DNA from: Halorubrum lacusprofundi ATCC 49239
GTDB lineage: Archaea > Halobacteriota > Halobacteria > Halobacteriales > Haloferacaceae
Reading direction: 5' to 3'
Assembly (NCBI RefSeq): GCF_000022205.1
Contig: NC_012029.1
Location: 2,046,001-2,110,000, forward strand
DNA length: 64,000 nucleotides
Below the pieces are notes generated by a model that saw only the letters and a list, made by a program, of their open reading frames with translations, was not told the origin of the DNA and did not search any database. Both the position numbers and the translations under genes were made by a program. The first letter of the stretch is position 1. Every line of letters begins with the position of its first letter. Below are positions 21,898 through 29,559 of the stretch, piece after piece.

Positions 21898-21972
21898 GAA
21901 GTACGGCACTGCGGGAGAATCGTCCGACGAGCGCGATTGGGCGCCGACGGCGACCAGCCCGACCGGTAGCTC

Positions 21973-22072
21973 ATAGGGATCATCGTAGCCAACCGGATGT
22001 TTCGTGGCATTCGAGGTCCCGCATCTATCGATCAGCTATTGTGAATCTATGGGCTACTACGATGATCCCTAT
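21973..22072. repeat. 100-bp element with 16-bp perfect inverted ends
   Basis: ATAGGGATCATCGTAG at 21973-21988 is matched exactly by its reverse complement at 22057-22072, with 68 bases between. The right arm touches the stop codon of the radical SAM gene. It lies between convergent genes, so it may be a shared long-stem terminator, or a miniature inverted-repeat element; no target duplication is evident. Confidence 0.6.
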
Positions 22073-23301
22073 CAGTCCGCGTCGGCGGCCGGCCCGCCTC
22101 GAATCCGACTCATTGCGGCCTCCCCGTCGCGTTCGGCCTCGGTGAGGTAGCACTTCGGGTCGGGCGCGAACGGGTCGTCGTGGGCCGCCAGCGCGCGCAG
22201 CCGCGAGCCGCCGCGGCAGACGCTCTGGTACGCGCAGTCGGCGCACTTCCCCGAGAGGTGATCTTCGCGCTCGCGGAGCGCCCCGAGAAGCGGGTTCGAC
22301 TTGTCCGACCAGATCGCGCCGAACGATCGGTCTCTGACGTTCCCGGGCGAGTATCCCTGCCAGAACTGCGTAAGGTGAACGTTACCGACGGGGTCCACGT
22401 CGGCGACGCGCTCGCCGGTCGGGTCGCCGCCGTTGCGTTCGAGGTACCGGTAGATTCGTTGTGCGCGATCGGTCCCCATCTCGCGGTCGGCGTACTCGAC
22501 GAGGTGGCCCGCGTCGGCGTAGTTGCCGACGAGCAGCGTCTCGATCTCCTCGCCCGACTCGTGGTACTCGCGGGTGAGGTCACACAGGTCGGTGACCGCT
22601 TTCCGGGTCGCCTCGGGGCTCAGATCCACGTCGGAGATGTCGGCGCCGCGCCCGCCGTAGTCGAGGTGGTAGAAGCAGAACCGGTCGACGCCCACGTCGA
22701 CGAGCAGGTCGACGACGCCCGCGAGGTCCTCGACATTGTGCTCGGTGATCGTGTACCGGAGCCCGGTCTTGAGCCCCACGTCGAGACACGCCTCGATCCC
22801 CCGGACCGCGGCGTCGAACGCGCCCTCTTCGCCCCGAATGCGGTCGTTGCGCTCGGGGAGACCGTCGACCGAGACGCCCGCGTACTTGAGCCCCGCCTGC
22901 TTCAACTCGCGGGCACGGTCGCGAGTCAGGAGGGTCCCGTTCGTCGAGAGCACGGGACGGACGCCGCTGTCGGCGGCGTGTGCAATCAGTTCCAGGAGGT
23001 CCTCGCGGACGAGCGGCTCCCCGCCGGAGAACAGGAGCACCGGCACCCCGAACTCGGCGAGGTCGTCGATGAGCGCCTTCCCCTCCGCGGTCGACAGCTC
23101 GTTCGGCGCTTCCTCCTGATCGGCCGCGGCGTAGCAGTGCTCGCAGTAGAGGTTACACCGCTTCGTGGTGTTCCAGACGACGACCGGGCGTTGCTGTTTG
23201 TCGTCCGTGATCTGGGGTTTTTTCGACCCGTCGGCCGCGTCGTATCGGAGCCCGTCGCTTTCGGCGTCGAGCCCACAGAGGAGCTTGCTGACGGAGATCA
23301 T
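22072..23301 (-). CDS. Radical SAM/SPASM enzyme paired with an Htur_1727-type peptide
   Basis: 409-residue radical SAM enzyme that probably modifies the small protein encoded just upstream. The SAM-cleaving cluster CxxxCxxC is intact (Cys 49, 53 and 56 in KRCNLYCEHCYA), followed by the glycine-rich LLFSGGEPLVRED. A C-terminal SPASM-type region binds extra Fe-S clusters (CADCAYQSVCRGG ... DPKC). SPASM enzymes typically mature ribosomally made peptides; AhbD-type haem synthesis and PqqE-like enzymes are alternatives. The start overlaps the partner stop by 4 bases (ATGA), showing tight coupling. Confidence 0.88.
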   Translation of the reverse strand: MISVSKLLCGLDAESDGLRYDAADGSKKPQITDDKQQRPVVVWNTTKRCNLYCEHCYAAADQEEAPNELSTAEGKALIDDLAEFGVPVLLFSGGEPLVREDLLELIAHAADSGVRPVLSTNGTLLTRDRARELKQAGLKYAGVSVDGLPERNDRIRGEEGAFDAAVRGIEACLDVGLKTGLRYTITEHNVEDLAGVVDLLVDVGVDRFCFYHLDYGGRGADISDVDLSPEATRKAVTDLCDLTREYHESGEEIETLLVGNYADAGHLVEYADREMGTDRAQRIYRYLERNGGDPTGERVADVDPVGNVHLTQFWQGYSPGNVRDRSFGAIWSDKSNPLLGALREREDHLSGKCADCAYQSVCRGGSRLRALAAHDDPFAPDPKCYLTEAERDGEAAMSRIRGGPAADAD

Positions 23302-23672
23302 CGCGACCCCTCCGTGTCGTCGACGGGCGCCCCGCCACACGAGACGGTCGGCGTCCCCTCCGTCTCCTCGTAGACGCGCGGCTCGTCGGCGTCGGGATTC
23401 TCGTCACCGGCTGCCTCGCCGCTCTCCTCGTCCGCGAGCGACCCGGCAGAGTACCGGTGCGTCTCGTCGGCGGGACACACCCATACGTCGCGGGCGTACC
23501 ACGCGAAGAGCTTGCTCGCCTCCCCGTGGGCGGCGTCGGGCGTCGGCGCGGTGACGGTGCCGACGTGGCGGAGCGGGTCCGCTTCCCTCTCGCGGACGAA
23601 CACCTCGAAGCGACGACCGTCTGCGGAGCGCATTCCATCCGATCCGCCGGTTCGGTCCGTCTTCTCGACCAT
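23298..23672 (-). CDS. Htur_1727-family rSAM-partnered candidate RiPP
   Basis: 124-residue protein that I recognise as the haloarchaeal rSAM-partner family. A conserved core covers about residues 17-75 (RRFEVFVREREADPLRHVG, HGEASKLFAWYARDVWVCP). Asp/Glu-rich and variable residues follow, then a tail with TPTVSCGGAPVDD. The Cys in VWVCP and SCGG are possible sites for modification. Whether it is a peptide precursor or a carrier/recognition partner is not known. It is first in a two-gene operon with the radical SAM enzyme. A GATTTATCC box at about 23758-23766 is the likely promoter, giving a leader of about 60 bases. Confidence 0.8.
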   Translation of the reverse strand: MVEKTDRTGGSDGMRSADGRRFEVFVREREADPLRHVGTVTAPTPDAAHGEASKLFAWYARDVWVCPADETHRYSAGSLADEESGEAAGDENPDADEPRVYEETEGTPTVSCGGAPVDDTEGSR

Positions 23673-23860
23673 ACCCGGCGTACACATGCCCCACCGAACC
23701 CGGTTTCGAGGGTTCTCACGGCCGCGAAACGCGCCCGAACACGTTCGGACGCCGCACGGATAAATCGCGTTTCGGTATATCAAATCGAATACGCGTGGTG
23801 GAGTCGGGCCGAACGGCGCGCATAGATCCGGCGGCGGGTCGGGCCGCGCGTTAATATCCG

Positions 23861-23879
23861 CCGGGCGCCTATCGCCCGG
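23861..23879. promoter_or_regulatory. Inverted repeat between TATA box and start of HTH-10 gene
   Basis: CCGGGCG-CCTAT-CGCCCGG lies directly downstream of a TTAATAT box (23851-23857) and ends 2 bases before the ATG at 23881. Its position at the transcription start suits an autoregulatory operator. Confidence 0.5.
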
Positions 23880-23880
23880 T

Positions 23881-24636
23881 ATGCGCGAACTCGTCTTCGC
23901 TCTGGAGTACGAGCCGGGGCGCAACAGGGTGGCCGACGCGTTGGCCGACCACCCCGGCTCCCGGGTCCGATCACTGTCGGTACACGCCACCGACGACCAC
24001 CTTTGGCGCGTCGACCACGCCACCGGCACCCCGGCCGCGCTCGACGACATCGAGGCCGCGTTCCTCGACGGTGACTACTACGCCGACTGCCTCGCGACCG
24101 AGCACTGCGGCGCGACCCAGACCACCCGCGTCCTCGATCACACCGACGACACGCTGGTGTTGTACACCGACTGGGAGCCCACGCCCGTCTGCGCGTCCGT
24201 GCCACACATCGCGCGCGACCACCTCGGGGAGAGCGTGCTGTTCGAGACACGCCACGAAGGGCGCCACTACACCTGGCGGCTCATTCACTCCGGCGAAGGA
24301 GACGTGGGCGAGTTCTTCGACGCACTCCGGGCCGCCGTCGGCGACGCCGCCCGCACCGAACTGCTCAAGACGGCGAGTGCGTCGGGCGCAGCCGGTGGGT
24401 CGGGAACGAGCGGGGACGAAGTGGGGCTCTCTCCCGAGCAGGAGGCCGCGATCAGGGCCGCCGTCGAACACGGCTACTACGAGTCCCCGCGCGAGGTCGA
24501 CGTCGGCGAACTCGCCGACCACCTCGACGTGCCGCGATCGACGCTCACCTACCGACTCCGCCGGGCCGAGGAGCGTCTCGCGAAGGCGCACGTGGTCGAC
24601 GAGCGGGTTGTCGACGCCTCGCCGGCCTCGAAATGA
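23881..24636 (+). CDS. HTH-10 (bacterio-opsin activator-type) regulator next to metal ATPase
   Basis: 251 residues. The N-terminal 160 residues form the sensory region with several His and Cys residues (HATDDHLWRVDHATG, YYADCLATEHCGATQ, CASVPHIARDH) that could bind a metal. An acidic Gly/Ser linker follows, then the HTH-10 domain (LSPEQEAAIRAAVEHGYYE, VGELADHLDVPRSTLTYRLR). The gene lies 96 bases ahead of the P1B ATPase on the same strand, so it is a good candidate for its metal-responsive regulator; this is inferred from position and residue composition. Confidence 0.85.
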   Translation: MRELVFALEYEPGRNRVADALADHPGSRVRSLSVHATDDHLWRVDHATGTPAALDDIEAAFLDGDYYADCLATEHCGATQTTRVLDHTDDTLVLYTDWEPTPVCASVPHIARDHLGESVLFETRHEGRHYTWRLIHSGEGDVGEFFDALRAAVGDAARTELLKTASASGAAGGSGTSGDEVGLSPEQEAAIRAAVEHGYYESPREVDVGELADHLDVPRSTLTYRLRRAEERLAKAHVVDERVVDASPASK

Positions 24637-24680
24637 GGCGGCGGGGATCGGCGTTGCCGGGGGCGTCCCAATCTGCAGGT

Positions 24681-24696
24681 GTTGGAATATTCCAAC
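24681..24696. promoter_or_regulatory. 16-bp perfect palindrome, operator candidate
   Basis: GTTGGAATATTCCAAC is perfectly self-complementary and lies just upstream of a GCTTATC box (24701-24707) ahead of the ATPase gene. It overlaps where the BRE/activator region would be, so it may bind the neighbouring regulator or a metal sensor. Confidence 0.6.
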
Positions 24697-24732
24697 GAAG
24701 GCTTATCGAGATACGACCCCTTTCTCCGCGTA

Positions 24733-27171
24733 ATGAGAGACGGCTCGAACGGCAGCGAAGAGACGGCCGGCAGCGAGACGACCGGCGGGGCGGCCGGCGC
24801 AGACGGGAGGCGACGAGAGCTGACCGTCAGCCTCGCGGTCCCCGAGATGGACTGCCCCTCTTGTGCCGGCAAGGTCGACAACGCGATTGGGCGTCTCGAC
24901 GGCGTGACCAACGCCGCGCTCAATCCGACCGCCGGGACGGCGACGGTGACCTACGACCCCGATGTCATCGATGAAGACGACGTGGTCGCAGCCATCGAGG
25001 GCGCCGGCTACGAGGTCACGGGCGGGCGGTCGGGCAGCGACGAGAGCGGCGACGACACCGAGGGAGGCACCGACGCCGACACGGAATCCGGCGGGGTCGC
25101 CGTCGCGCCCCCCGCCGAGGTCTGGACGACGGCGCGCGCGAAGAAGACGTGGCTTGGCGCGGGACTCGTAACGCTCGGACTTCTGTTCGAGTTCATTCTG
25201 ACCGCACAGAACCCCGAAGTAGCGAGTGTGCTCGGCGTCCCGTTCACGCTCGCCGACGCTCTGTTCCTCGGCGCGGTCGCGGCGAGCGGGCTCCCCGTCA
25301 TCCGCGGGGGGTACTACTCGGCGCGGAACCGGAGCCTCGACATCGACCTGCTGATGGGAACGGCGATCATCGCGGCGACGGGGATCGGCTACTTCGTCGA
25401 GGCCGCCACGCTGGCGGTGCTTTTCAGCATCGCCGAGCTGTTGGAAGATTACGCGATGGACCGGGCTCGCGACTCCCTGCGCGAGCTAATGGAGCTGTCG
25501 CCGGACGAGGCCACCGTGAAACGCGAGAATGCGGAGACGACGATCCCGGCCGATGACGTAGCGGTCGGCGAGACCGTGATCGTCCGTCCGGGCGAGAAGG
25601 TCCCGCTCGACGGAACGGTTATCGAGGGTGAGAGCGCGGTCGACGAGTCGCCGATAACCGGCGAGAGCGTGCCCGTCGACAAGGTTTCCGGAGACGAAGT
25701 GTTCGCGGGCGCGATCAACGAGGAGGGGTATTTGGAGATCGAAGTAACCTCGACTGCAGGCGACTCGACGCTCGCGCGCGTCATCGAGATGGTGCAGGGT
25801 GCACAGGCCAAGAAGACCGATACCGAGCGGTTCGTCGACCGATTCGCTGGGTACTACACGCCGGTTGTGGTCGTGCTAGCGGTCCTGACGGCCGCGATCC
25901 CGCCGCTGGTCATCGCGGAGCCGATCGCCGTCGAGGTCGCCGGCTACGGGATCACGTTCGCCGCGGACTGGGGGACGTGGTTCGTCCGCGGGCTCACGCT
26001 GCTGGTGATCGCGTGTCCCTGCGCGTTCGTCATCTCGACGCCCGTCTCGGTCGTCTCCGGGATCACGAGCGCGGCGAAAAACGGCGTCCTGATCAAGGGC
26101 GGGAACCACCTCGAAGCGATGGGTGAGGTCGACGCCGTCGCGCTCGACAAGACCGGCACGCTCACCAAGGGCAAACTCACGGTCACCGACCTCGTACCGC
26201 TCGGCGACGCCGACGAGGCGACGCTGCTACGGCGGGCCGCGGCGCTGGAGCGGCGGAGCGAGCACCCGATCGCGAGTGCGATCCTCGACCGCGCCGACCG
26301 GACAGGCGTGACCGACCACCCCGAGCCGGCGGCGTTCGAGAGCCTGACGGGGAAGGGGATCCGCGCCGAGATAGACGGCGAGACGTACTACGCCGGGAAG
26401 CCCGCGCTGTTCGAGGACCTCGGGTTCGACCTGTCGCGGGCACGGGCGGAGACCGACGGCGGGGTCGTCACCGAGGGCGACGACGCCGACCCGCCGGCGG
26501 GCGACATCGGTCCCAGAGAGTTCGCCGAGGGGACCCTCGCCGCGCTGGAACGGGAGGGGAAAACGGTGGTGCTCGTCGGGACGGCGACACAGCTAACGGG
26601 AGCCATTGCCATCGCCGACGAGGTTCGACGCGACTCGAAGCGGGCGGTCGAGCGCCTTCGGGAACTGGGCGTGAAGCGCGTCGTGATGCTGACCGGCGAC
26701 AACGAGGGGACCGCGCGGGCGATCGCCGAGCAGACCGGGGTCGACGAGTACCGCGCCGAGCTGCTGCCCGAAGAGAAGGTCGAGGCGGTCCGAGCGCTGC
26801 AGGCCGAATACGGCGATGTGGCGATGGTCGGCGACGGGATCAACGACGCGCCGGCGCTGGCCGCGGCAGAGGTCGGCGTCGCGATGGGCGCCGCGGGAAC
26901 GGACACGGCCTTGGAGACCGCGGACATCGCACTGATGGGCGACGACGTGGCGAAGCTCCCGTACCTGTACGCGCTCTCGCACACCGCCAACGGCGTCATC
27001 CGTCAGAACGTCTGGGCGAGCCTCGGCGTGAAGGCCCTGCTCGCGCTGGGCGTGCCGCTGGGACTGGTGAGCGTCGCGGTCGCGGTCGTCGTCGGCGACA
27101 TGGGGATGAGCCTCGGTGTCACCGGCAACGCGATGCGCCTCTCCGGTATTGAGCCGGAGTCCTTCGAGTAG
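24733..27171 (+). CDS. Heavy-metal P1B-type ATPase (Zn/Cd/Pb class)
   Basis: Exports soft divalent metals across the cell membrane. 812 residues: an acidic N-terminus, one HMA domain with MDCPSCAGKVDNAIGRLDG, an Asp/Glu-rich linker, then the P-type core. The membrane metal site is CPCAFVISTPVSVVSGITSAAKNGVLIKGG, the Zn/Cd/Pb-type variant rather than the copper type. Phosphatase motif is TGESVP, the phosphorylated Asp is in DKTGTLTKG, the nucleotide site has SEHPIAS, and MVGDGINDAPAL is complete. The ATG at 24733 is preferred to 24679 because the palindrome and TATA box lie between them. Confidence 0.92.
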   Translation: MRDGSNGSEETAGSETTGGAAGADGRRRELTVSLAVPEMDCPSCAGKVDNAIGRLDGVTNAALNPTAGTATVTYDPDVIDEDDVVAAIEGAGYEVTGGRSGSDESGDDTEGGTDADTESGGVAVAPPAEVWTTARAKKTWLGAGLVTLGLLFEFILTAQNPEVASVLGVPFTLADALFLGAVAASGLPVIRGGYYSARNRSLDIDLLMGTAIIAATGIGYFVEAATLAVLFSIAELLEDYAMDRARDSLRELMELSPDEATVKRENAETTIPADDVAVGETVIVRPGEKVPLDGTVIEGESAVDESPITGESVPVDKVSGDEVFAGAINEEGYLEIEVTSTAGDSTLARVIEMVQGAQAKKTDTERFVDRFAGYYTPVVVVLAVLTAAIPPLVIAEPIAVEVAGYGITFAADWGTWFVRGLTLLVIACPCAFVISTPVSVVSGITSAAKNGVLIKGGNHLEAMGEVDAVALDKTGTLTKGKLTVTDLVPLGDADEATLLRRAAALERRSEHPIASAILDRADRTGVTDHPEPAAFESLTGKGIRAEIDGETYYAGKPALFEDLGFDLSRARAETDGGVVTEGDDADPPAGDIGPREFAEGTLAALEREGKTVVLVGTATQLTGAIAIADEVRRDSKRAVERLRELGVKRVVMLTGDNEGTARAIAEQTGVDEYRAELLPEEKVEAVRALQAEYGDVAMVGDGINDAPALAAAEVGVAMGAAGTDTALETADIALMGDDVAKLPYLYALSHTANGVIRQNVWASLGVKALLALGVPLGLVSVAVAVVVGDMGMSLGVTGNAMRLSGIEPESFE

Positions 27172-27229
27172 TCGAGAGGTTCGGATCTACGACCCGCAAC
27201 GTTCGAACAAACATGAACAATTATTAAGG

Positions 27230-27523
27230 ATGCGCGTCTCGGGGAAGACGTGCCACCCGTAGTACACTGCTGACCCAGGCTCGGAATCGGAGGCTGCGGT
27301 CGGTCCCGAGGGTCCGAGTACGCGCGAGACGAGCATCGAGACGGAAACGACGGCGTCGACCGACGAAGCGTCGGTCGACCGCGCGACGAGCGACGACCTG
27401 CCGACTGCGGCCGAGGCGGTCGCACGCTCTGCGGCGACGTTCGACGCGACGGATACGGGCCAGATTCCGAACGGAACCGGCCGATGGAACGCGTACACGG
27501 GGTCGTGTCACGGCAGCGAGTGA
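27230..27523 (+). pseudogene. Small acidic ORF interrupted by one in-frame TAG
   Basis: An ATG at 27230 opens MRVSGKTCHP, then TAG at 27260-27262, then the same frame runs on for 86 codons to TGA at 27523 (YTADPGSESEAAVG ... NAYTGSCHGSE). The downstream part has haloarchaeal codon use and acidity and no other stops, so it was probably coding until recently. An ATTATTAAGG box lies directly before the ATG. It follows the metal ATPase by 58 bases and carries Cys-His pairs at both ends; function unknown. Confidence 0.45.
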
Positions 27524-27658
27524 CCGGCCTCGTCCCGGCTTTTTAAATCGACGAGTAGCGCGTCTGAACTGTCGACAGTCCGCTGGAAGCCGTCCCGAAT
27601 ACCCAGTTCCCGAAAACGGTGCGGCCGGTTTGTAAGGCCGGAGCGCCTACGGTCGGTC

Positions 27659-28117
27659 ATGTGCCCACACGAACGCGGTGAGGACCCGGGCGCGGCGTCG
27701 CGGACCGCGGTACGGCTGTGCGGGCTCGCGGACGGGACGGTGGTGTGTGACGCACTCGACAGGGCCCTCGAACGCGTCGAAGAAGAGTTTCTGTGCGCCA
27801 GCGGCGAGCGCTGGGGCGGCGTCTGGCGCGGGATTCCCGTGGCGGCGCTGCTCGACCGGCCGGACGTGGACGTCGATCCGGCGGCGACCCACGTCCGCGT
27901 CGCCGCCGACGAGTACGCCGTCTGCGTGCCAATCCGGACCGCGCTCGGCGGTGTACTCGCCGTCGAACGCGAGGGTGAGCCCCTGCCGCCGGCCCGCCGT
28001 CCGCGGTTTGTCGCCCCCGTCGACGCCGGGCGGACGGTACGGGGAGTCCGCGAACTCCGGTTCCTGCGACTCGGCCCGGGAGAGGAGCCGCGAGACTACG
28101 AAGAGCTCGGGTACTGA
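27659..28117 (+). CDS. Molybdopterin-dependent oxidoreductase-like domain protein
   Basis: 152-residue protein resembling the C-terminal half of the sulfite-oxidase-type molybdopterin domain: RWGGVWRGIPVAALLDRP, VRVAADEYAVCVPI, then RRPRFVAPVDAGRTVRGVRELRFL. It is much shorter than a full Moco domain (about 200-250 residues) and lacks a recognisable cofactor Cys at the usual place, so it may be a reduced or non-catalytic homologue. Alone on its strand between a broken gene and a membrane protein. Tungstate uptake at 0.2-2.6 kb could be relevant but the link is speculative. Confidence 0.65.
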   Translation: MCPHERGEDPGAASRTAVRLCGLADGTVVCDALDRALERVEEEFLCASGERWGGVWRGIPVAALLDRPDVDVDPAATHVRVAADEYAVCVPIRTALGGVLAVEREGEPLPPARRPRFVAPVDAGRTVRGVRELRFLRLGPGEEPRDYEELGY

Positions 28118-28341
28118 CGGCGACGGTCCGGACCCGACCCTTTTAGGCGACGAACCGACTACGAGCCACCGGCCGATGACGATGCACCGCTCCGAGCCGC
28201 CTCGGCACCGGCGATGACGAGCCCTATGAGTGCCGAGGCCGGCGTTCCGTCCACACGTCCGAGGAGAGACGAGTACACGCCGGAGAACCACGCCTGCCGT
28301 TCTCACGGTATCCGACTCCTACCGTCGTTAGCAGCCGACTA

Positions 28342-29439
28342 GTGATTACCACACCCCGACTTAGTCGACTCAATCGGAGTGACGCCAGTATTTTCGACCA
28401 GATCACAGATACAGGAGCCGATCCCGACTCTTCCGGGACCCGTCCCCGGAACCCGGTCACCCGGCTGGTTCGGTGGGTGCTCCTGTCCGGAGATCGACGA
28501 GTGCTCGCACTCGTCACGGAGATCGTCATCCTGGTGGCGCTGCTGACGGTCGGAACCGTCTGGGAGTTCGAGATGGAACGGCTCGTCACCGAGACGCGAG
28601 CGGTCCAGACCCTGTTCAACACGCTGCTCGGCGGGATCATCCTGTTCGTCTCGGTCGTCCTCTCGATCAATACCGCAGCCCTCGCCCAGGAGTTCGCTCC
28701 TCTCCAGGTCAAACTGGCCAGCATCGAGGACTCCATCGATTTCCAGATCGAACTGGAGGAACTCGTGGAGGACGGCATCAGTCCGGCCGGGCTACAGCCG
28801 TTTCTCCAGTACGTTATCGAGGCGATCCATTCCGAAACCGAATCGCTCCGGACCACTGATGGCTCGACGACCGACGAGCGGGCGCGGGCGAATCTGCTTA
28901 CCTTCGCCGACGATATCGACACACGATTGTCCCAGATAGAGAGGCGCATCCGGCAAAGCGACCCTCGAGTGTCGATCCTCCTGTTGAGCACGCTCGATTA
29001 CCCCTACGCCCGCCACATCAACGTGACCCGCCGCCTGAAAGCCACCCACGGGGACGTACTCACGGAATCGGATCACGAGTCGCTCGCGACACTGCTCCGG
29101 ATACTCACGATCCTCGCGTCCGGTCGAGAGTACTTCACGACGCTGTATTTCAAGCGGGAGCTCCGGAACCTATCGAGCGCCCTCCTCCTTCTCTCGCTCC
29201 CGGTCATCGTCTTCACGTCGTACGTTCTGCTCGCGATGGACACCGGACTCTTCCCGCAAACGACGCTCCCGGGAGTCGGATCGAGACTCCTCTATGTCAA
29301 CCTCGCGTTCGTTATCGCGCTTTCCCCGTACGTGCTTCTCAGTTCGTACATGCTTCGCATGCTTACCGTCTCGAAACACTCCCTCGAATCGACGGTGTTC
29401 ACCCTCAAGGCCGATGTCGGACTGGAGTTCGATCAGTAG
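28342..29439 (+). CDS. Hypothetical haloarchaeal four-helix membrane protein
   Basis: 365 residues starting at GTG. Two hydrophobic helices (about residues 53-75 and 92-114) are followed by a soluble, mostly helical middle of about 150 residues, then two more helices (about 276-298 and 312-336). The middle contains a hydrophilic Glu/Ser/Arg-rich region with a conserved-looking RVSILLLSTLDYPYARHINVTRRL. The layout resembles uncharacterised haloarchaeal membrane proteins; no function is proposed. The 223 bases upstream hold no gene I can support. Confidence 0.7.
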   Translation: MITTPRLSRLNRSDASIFDQITDTGADPDSSGTRPRNPVTRLVRWVLLSGDRRVLALVTEIVILVALLTVGTVWEFEMERLVTETRAVQTLFNTLLGGIILFVSVVLSINTAALAQEFAPLQVKLASIEDSIDFQIELEELVEDGISPAGLQPFLQYVIEAIHSETESLRTTDGSTTDERARANLLTFADDIDTRLSQIERRIRQSDPRVSILLLSTLDYPYARHINVTRRLKATHGDVLTESDHESLATLLRILTILASGREYFTTLYFKRELRNLSSALLLLSLPVIVFTSYVLLAMDTGLFPQTTLPGVGSRLLYVNLAFVIALSPYVLLSSYMLRMLTVSKHSLESTVFTLKADVGLEFDQ

Positions 29440-29559
29440 TCCACCCGGCCGATAGCCAGTTGAATAATCTCGATGGGTATCGGCCGCAGTGGCCGATCTA
29501 ATCGTGGCGAATTCAGCGAACGGCGTCAACCGTGAGCGAGTAGGGTAGGTAGTGGCAGT

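Noticed and set aside
27260..27262. TAG read as pyrrolysine
   Set aside because: No pyrrolysine genes are seen here and ordinary haloarchaea lack them; mutation or error is simpler.
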